Of a stretch of 64,000 nt of DNA, positions 59,745 to 64,000 are shown piece by piece. The position numbers and the translations under genes are program-made. How positions within the stretch are numbered: position 1 is the stretch's first letter; each line of letters begins with the position of its first letter. This DNA is from an uncultured Gammaproteobacteria bacterium (lineage in GTDB: Bacteria > Pseudomonadota > Gammaproteobacteria > Xanthomonadales > Xanthomonadaceae): NCBI GenBank assembly GCA_946885735.1, contig CAMPGW010000004.1:1-64000 (forward strand), in the 5' to 3' direction. Below the pieces are notes generated by a model. That model did not search any database, was not told the DNA's origin, and saw nothing but the letters and a program-made list of their open reading frames with translations.

Positions 59745-60611
59745 ATGTTCGAAGGCCTGTTGGCGACGCCCGCGGCGGCCATCACGGCCGCCGCGCTCTT
59801 TGGGCTGCTGGTCGGCAGCTTCCTCAACGTAGTGATCCTGCGCCTGCCCGCGCGCCTGGAATGGCAGTGGAAGCAGGATGCTCGGGAAACCCTCGGCATC
59901 GCCGAGGCCTACGACCCCACCCCGCCCGGCATCGTGGTCGAGGGATCGCACTGCCGCCACTGCGGACACAAGCTCGCGCCTTGGGAAAACATTCCTCTGG
60001 TGAGCTACGTGGCACTGGGCGGAAAGTGCCGGCAGTGCCGCCAGCCCATCAGCTGGCAGTACCCGGCGGTCGAGTTGCTGACTGGCATCCTGTTCGCGGC
60101 CTGCATCTGGCGCTTCGGCGTTGGCCTCGAGGGCGGCCTCGCCCTGGTCTTCACCGGCATCCTGGTGGCCGCTTCCGGCATCGACCTGCGAACGACCTGG
60201 CTACCTGACCAGTTGACCTTGCCGCTGCTGTGGATCGGCCTGCTCGCCAGCCTCGTCACGGTGTATGTCGACCCTGTCTCCGCCATCCTCGGCGCCGCCG
60301 CCGGCTACCTGAGCCTGTGGAGCGTCTATAAGCTCTTCAAGCTGATCACCGGCAAGGAGGGCATGGGCTACGGCGACTTCAAGCTGCTGGCCGCGCTCGG
60401 CGCCTGGTGCGGCATCAAGGCCATCATTCCGATCCTGCTGATCTCCTCTCTGGTCGGCGCCATCATCGGCTCGATCTGGCTGCTGGCCCGCGGCAAGGAC
60501 CGCGGCACGCAGATTCCTTTCGGGCCCTACCTTGCCATCGCCGGCTGGATCCAGTTCATCAGCGGCGCCGACTTGCTGGGCATGTACCTGCGCTGGATCT
60601 CACCGACGTGA
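59745..60611 (+). CDS. pilD: Prepilin peptidase / N-methyltransferase PilD
   Basis: The 288-residue membrane aspartyl protease has an N-terminal LVGSFLNVVILRLP and a cytoplasmic zinc loop with two CX2C pairs (CRHCG, CRQCR). Catalytic Asps are in the first aspartyl loop (GIDLRTTWLPDQLTLP) and the GMGYGDFKLL motif. It cleaves and methylates prepilins. It starts 4 bases after pilC. Confidence 0.96.
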   Translation: MFEGLLATPAAAITAAALFGLLVGSFLNVVILRLPARLEWQWKQDARETLGIAEAYDPTPPGIVVEGSHCRHCGHKLAPWENIPLVSYVALGGKCRQCRQPISWQYPAVELLTGILFAACIWRFGVGLEGGLALVFTGILVAASGIDLRTTWLPDQLTLPLLWIGLLASLVTVYVDPVSAILGAAAGYLSLWSVYKLFKLITGKEGMGYGDFKLLAALGAWCGIKAIIPILLISSLVGAIIGSIWLLARGKDRGTQIPFGPYLAIAGWIQFISGADLLGMYLRWISPT

Positions 60612-60626
60612 CCAGGCTGCACTGAC

Positions 60627-61238
60627 ATGGCCGGTTTCGTGGTGGGCGTGACCGGCGGCGTTGCTTCCGGCAAGAGTGCGGTGACTGGACTGTTCGAGGC
60701 CCTCGGCGTCGTCGTCGCAGATGCGGACCTGGCTGCCCGTGCCGTTGTCGCGCCGGGGCAGCCGGCGCTGGCCGAGATTGCCGACCGCTTCGGAGCCGAC
60801 CTGTTGCTGGCCAATGGCATGCTCAATCGCGTGCGGATGCGCGAACTCGTCTTCGACGACCCGCAGGCGCGACGGGACCTGGAGGCCATCACCCACCCAC
60901 GCATCCGCGCCATCATCGAGCGTGAGTGCGCCTCTGCGCCGGGTCCTTACGTTATCGCGGCGATTCCGCTCCTTGCCGAAGTCGGTGTGGCTTCCGCCTA
61001 CGCCTGGCTGGATCGTCGCCTGGTGGTGGACGCCCCTGTTTCGGTGCAGCTGGCCCGACTGATGGCCCGGGATCACGTCGATGCCGCACTGGCTCGGCGC
61101 ATGGTCGAGTCGCAGGCGCCCCGCGCCGACCGGCTCGCGCTGGCGAGTGATGTGATCGTCAACGACGGCACGATCGAAGACCTGGCTGCGCCGGTGGGGC
61201 GACTGGATCTGGTCTTCCGCCGGATCGCGGGGGCCTGA
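60627..61238 (+). CDS. coaE: Dephospho-CoA kinase
   Basis: The 203-residue P-loop kinase (GVTGGVASGKSAVTGLFE) phosphorylates dephospho-CoA in the last step of CoA synthesis. LID-region text (PLLAEVGVASAYAWLD) and the QLARLMARDH segment fit the family. The pilD-coaE order is widely conserved. It ends one base before the next start. Confidence 0.95.
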   Translation: MAGFVVGVTGGVASGKSAVTGLFEALGVVVADADLAARAVVAPGQPALAEIADRFGADLLLANGMLNRVRMRELVFDDPQARRDLEAITHPRIRAIIERECASAPGPYVIAAIPLLAEVGVASAYAWLDRRLVVDAPVSVQLARLMARDHVDAALARRMVESQAPRADRLALASDVIVNDGTIEDLAAPVGRLDLVFRRIAGA

Positions 61239-61239
61239 G

Positions 61240-62229
61240 GTGGGTCGCACTGCGCTCGTACTCGGCATTTCCGGCCAGGACGGCGGCTACCTGGCTAAGT
61301 TGCTGCTGGACAAGGGCTACCGGGTTGCCGGGGGTGGCCGCGTCGGTCGCGCCGATAATCTCGCGCACCTCGGCATTGCCGAACGTGTGGACCTGCACGT
61401 CATCGATCCGGCGGACGCCGAACGACTGGAACTGGTCATAGCGGCCGTGCGGCCGGACGAGGTCTACAACCTCTCCGGCCAAAGCTCGGTCGGGCTGAGT
61501 TTCGAGCAACCCGTGGAAACGCTGCGCAGCACCAGCGGCGCCACGACCGCCCTGTTGGAGGCGCAACGAAAGTCAGTGGTTCCGTTCCGCCTGTTCGCGG
61601 CAGGCTCGGCGGAGTGCTTCGGCGACACGAGCGGCCAGCGCGCCAATGAATCGACGCCGATGCGCCCCTGCAGTCCGTACGCGATCGGCAAGGCTTCGGC
61701 ATTCTGGCAAGTCGCCACCTGGCGGACCGCCTTCGGACTACACGCTTGCACGGGCATCCTCTTCAACCACGAGTCGCCGCTGCGCCCCGAGCGCTTCGTG
61801 ACCCAGAAGATCGTGCGCGCCGCCTGCCGCATTGCCGCCGGCAACACCGCCCCGCTCCAGCTCGGCAATATCGACATCGAGCGCGACTGGGGTTGGGCCC
61901 CGGAATACGTCGAGGCCATGTGGCGGATGCTCCAGGCCGATGCGCCTGAGGACTACGTGCTCGCCACGGGCGAGACCCGCCCCTTGGCCGACTTCATCCA
62001 CGAGGCCTTCGCCGCCGTGGGCCTGGACTGGCGCCAGCATGTAGAATTGCGGCCCCAGCTGCTGCGCCCGACCGACGTGCACTCCAGCCTCGCCGACCCC
62101 GGCAAGGCCCGCGAACACCTTGGCTGGCAGGCCCGTACGACCCTGGCGGGCGTTGCCCGCCGCATGGTCGACGCCGAGCAGCGACGCCTCGCGGCGGCCC
62201 CCGACACCACGGAGCAACTTCGGCAATGA
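61240..62229 (+). CDS. GDP-mannose 4,6-dehydratase family protein (paralogue of Gmd)
   Basis: The 329-residue extended SDR has an NAD(P) motif [20 protein letters not shown] and a catalytic set in [11 protein letters not shown] and [12 protein letters not shown] (Ser, Glu, Tyr, Lys). It keeps GMD landmarks [16 protein letters not shown] and [13 protein letters not shown]. It is clearly homologous to the next gene but shorter and diverged. It could be a second dehydratase or a 4-reductase or epimerase acting on the Gmd product; the sequence does not decide. Start GTG 61240 with GAGG just upstream; ATGA overlap with gmd. Confidence 0.82.
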   Translation: MGRTALVLGISGQDGGYLAKLLLDKGYRVAGGGRVGRADNLAHLGIAERVDLHVIDPADAERLELVIAAVRPDEVYNLSGQSSVGLSFEQPVETLRSTSGATTALLEAQRKSVVPFRLFAAGSAECFGDTSGQRANESTPMRPCSPYAIGKASAFWQVATWRTAFGLHACTGILFNHESPLRPERFVTQKIVRAACRIAAGNTAPLQLGNIDIERDWGWAPEYVEAMWRMLQADAPEDYVLATGETRPLADFIHEAFAAVGLDWRQHVELRPQLLRPTDVHSSLADPGKAREHLGWQARTTLAGVARRMVDAEQRRLAAAPDTTEQLRQ

Positions 62230-63332
62230 AAAAGGCCTTGATCACCGGCGTCACCGGTCAGGACGGCGCCTACCTCGCGGAATTCCTGTTGAACAAGGGT
62301 TACGAGGTGCACGGCATCAAGCGCCGCGCGTCCAGCTTCAACACCCAGCGCGTGGATCACCTGTACAAGGATCCGCACGAGTCCGACGGCCGCTTCGTGC
62401 TGCACTACGGCGACCTCACCGACGCGACCAACCTGATCCGCATCCTGCAAGAGGTGCGGCCCGATGAGATCTACAACCTAGGCGCCCAGAGCCATGTGCA
62501 GGTGTCCTTCGAAACCCCCGAGTACACCGCCAACGGCGACGCCCTGGGAACGCTACGCCTGCTTGAGGCGATCCGGATCCTCGGCATGGAGAAGACCACG
62601 CGCTTCTACCAGGCCTCCACTTCCGAGTTGTTCGGCAAGGTGCAGGAGACGCCACAGAAGGAGACCACACCCTTCTATCCTCGCTCGCCCTACGGCGTTG
62701 CCAAGCTCTACGCCTACTGGATCGTGGTGAACTACCGCGAGTCCTACGGCATGTTTGCCTGCAACGGCATCCTGTTCAACCACGAATCGCCACTGCGGGG
62801 CGAGACCTTCGTGACGCGCAAGATCACCCGCGCGCTCGCCCGCATCCACCTGGGACAGCAGGAGTGCCTGTATCTTGGCAACCTCGACGCCCGCCGCGAT
62901 TGGGGCCACGCCCGTGACTTCATCGAGGCGCAGTGGCTGATGTTGCAGCAGCCCGAGGCCGAGGACTTCGTGATCGCCACCGGCGAGCAGCATTCCGTGC
63001 GTGACTTCGTCACGTTGTCAGCCCGCGAGCTGGGCATCGAGATTGACTGGCAGGGCCAAGGCGAGGCTGAGCAAGGCCTCGTGCGTTCCGCCCCGGCGGA
63101 TTCCGCCGTCGAGCCCGGCCAGGTCATTACCGCCGTGGATCCGCGCTACTTCCGTCCAGCCGAGGTGGAGACCTTGCTGGGCGATGCGAGCAAGGCGCGT
63201 AGCAAGCTCGGCTGGACCCCACGCACGAGCTTCTCGGCATTGGTGTCGGAGATGATGGCGTCGGATTTGAAGATCGCGCGCCGCGAGGCATTCATCGCTC
63301 AAGGCGGGTTTGGCGACGTACGCCCCGTCTGA
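62226..63332 (+). CDS. gmd: GDP-mannose 4,6-dehydratase
   Basis: The 368-residue enzyme converts GDP-mannose to GDP-4-keto-6-deoxymannose, precursor of GDP-rhamnose, fucose or related sugars. It shows [20 protein letters not shown], catalytic [11 protein letters not shown] (Thr, Glu) and [15 protein letters not shown] (Tyr, Lys), and [17 protein letters not shown]. Its start overlaps the stop of the paralogue. It is the last gene of the pilB-pilC-pilD-coaE run. Confidence 0.96.
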   Translation: MKKALITGVTGQDGAYLAEFLLNKGYEVHGIKRRASSFNTQRVDHLYKDPHESDGRFVLHYGDLTDATNLIRILQEVRPDEIYNLGAQSHVQVSFETPEYTANGDALGTLRLLEAIRILGMEKTTRFYQASTSELFGKVQETPQKETTPFYPRSPYGVAKLYAYWIVVNYRESYGMFACNGILFNHESPLRGETFVTRKITRALARIHLGQQECLYLGNLDARRDWGHARDFIEAQWLMLQQPEAEDFVIATGEQHSVRDFVTLSARELGIEIDWQGQGEAEQGLVRSAPADSAVEPGQVITAVDPRYFRPAEVETLLGDASKARSKLGWTPRTSFSALVSEMMASDLKIARREAFIAQGGFGDVRPV

Positions 63333-63341
63333 TGCAGAGAG

Positions 63342-63602
63342 CTATAGATACGGCCCTGCGATCTTGAAGAAGATGTAGACCAGCACCGCCACCAGCGGCA
63401 CCCCCACCATCAACACCCCGCGGTAGAGCTTGATGTGGCCCATCTGCTTCTGGATGGAAAGCTTCTGCTGCGCGATGGCCTCTTCCTGATTGGCGAGCGC
63501 CCGCTCCTGCGCGGCCAGCGCGGTCTGCTGCACGGCCAGTGCGGCTTCCTGGTTGGCAAGCATCTTTTGCAGCGTGTGAAGGATCTCGTCGTCGCGGGTC
63601 AT
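63342..63602 (-). CDS. Small coiled-coil membrane protein
   Basis: This 86-residue protein of no recognised family starts MTRDDEILHTLQKML. It has a Gln/Ala/Glu heptad-like coiled coil at about 12-55 (with near-repeats of QQTALAAQERALANQEEAIA) and one C-terminal transmembrane segment (GVLMVGVPLVAVLVYIFFKI). The frame stays open upstream to 63698, but the ATG at 63602 gives a simple cytoplasmic coiled coil plus anchor. It converges on gmd. Confidence 0.7.
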   Translation of the reverse strand: MTRDDEILHTLQKMLANQEAALAVQQTALAAQERALANQEEAIAQQKLSIQKQMGHIKLYRGVLMVGVPLVAVLVYIFFKIAGPYL

Positions 63603-63728
63603 CGTGGGCTCGGATTCGGGTTCGATGGGATCGTACGAGAATCGGCCGGGCTCGGGCAGTGGGACCGGGTTGCACCCGCCTCCGCCCGCTCGTAGCATCG
63701 GCCCACGACGACGTCGGGGGACCTCCGC

Positions 63729-64000
63729 ATGCGCATAGCGACCGCACTGGCTTCGGCCGGACTTGTGCTGCTCCTCGCCGCCTGCGGCCCCTCCGCGCCC
63801 GGTGCGCCTGCGCCCGCCCCCACGGGTCCCGTCGTCGCCTCCCTCGACACCCTTCCCGCCACTGTCGAGGGCACGCTGTTCTTCGACCTGGAGGGCGGCG
63901 CTGCGGGCGACGGCACGCAGACCTACGCCACCCTGCAGTTCGGCGAGGACGCGCTGAGCGTGAAAATGCCGACCGCCCTCGCCCTCTTGCTGGACGTGCC
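63729..64000 (+). CDS. Putative lipoprotein, N-terminal part (cut by window edge)
   Basis: About 90 codons are visible without a stop. The start is a lipoprotein signal peptide (MRIATALASAGLVLLLAAC) with lipobox LAAC, then a Pro/Ala-rich linker and a beta-type segment (TVEGTLFFDLEGG). No family is recognised from this part. It is divergent from the small coiled-coil protein across about 125 bases. Confidence 0.75.
   Translation, partial: MRIATALASAGLVLLLAACGPSAPGAPAPAPTGPVVASLDTLPATVEGTLFFDLEGGAAGDGTQTYATLQFGEDALSVKMPTALALLLDV

Overview
The window is chromosomal DNA from a high-GC gammaproteobacterium, most likely Lysobacteraceae/Xanthomonadaceae or a near relative. This is inferred from gene order (aspS-yebC-ruvC-ruvA-kup-ruvB-ybgC-tolQRAB-pal-cpoB-queE-queC; bamD opposite rluD-pgeF; sucCD next to pilSR; pilBCD-coaE), codon use and protein character. 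No rRNA, tRNA, CRISPR array, integrase or transposase was recognised.

Layout. 1-13782, minus strand: one long co-directional run carrying aspartyl-tRNA synthetase, a small alpha/beta hydrolase, YebC, the RuvABC resolvasome with a Kup potassium transporter between ruvA and ruvB, the complete Tol-Pal envelope machine, and the queuosine genes queE and queC (queC cut by the left edge). 14052-18165: two secreted Cys-rich DUF3011 proteins on the plus strand, then fmdB-type and ABC-F genes on the minus strand. 18248-30540: a YbaL-type antiporter, clpB with a heat-shock-type promoter, a BON-domain protein, a Ser/Thr kinase fused to TPRs, pgeF, rluD, bamD and a lipocalin. 30618-34298: nadE and sucCD.

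34343-63332 is the type IV pilus locus and its glycan genes. pilS and pilR are separated by a GT-C membrane protein. pilR is followed by a small membrane protein, a GT39-like protein, GtrA and a methyltransferase, then by the pilin gene with a well-matched sigma-54 promoter and a strong terminator. Next comes a lower-GC island (about 42300-56633) with two TMTC-like membrane glycosyltransferases, a flippase, methyltransferases, an AsnB-like amidotransferase, four soluble or lipid-linked glycosyltransferases and a WecB-like epimerase. The high-GC backbone resumes with pilB, pilC, pilD and coaE and two GDP-mannose-dehydratase family genes. The right edge holds a small coiled-coil membrane protein and the start of a lipoprotein.

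How the parts fit: PilS/PilR would drive the sigma-54 promoter of the pilin, PilD would process it and PilB/PilC assemble it. The interleaved GT-C, GtrA and GtrB-like genes suggest glycosylation of the pilin or of a neighbouring surface polymer (inference). The most unusual non-coding signal is a family of about 110-135 base cloverleaf-like palindromes (five copies, four of them in two inverted pairs) with compensatory changes in their stems.
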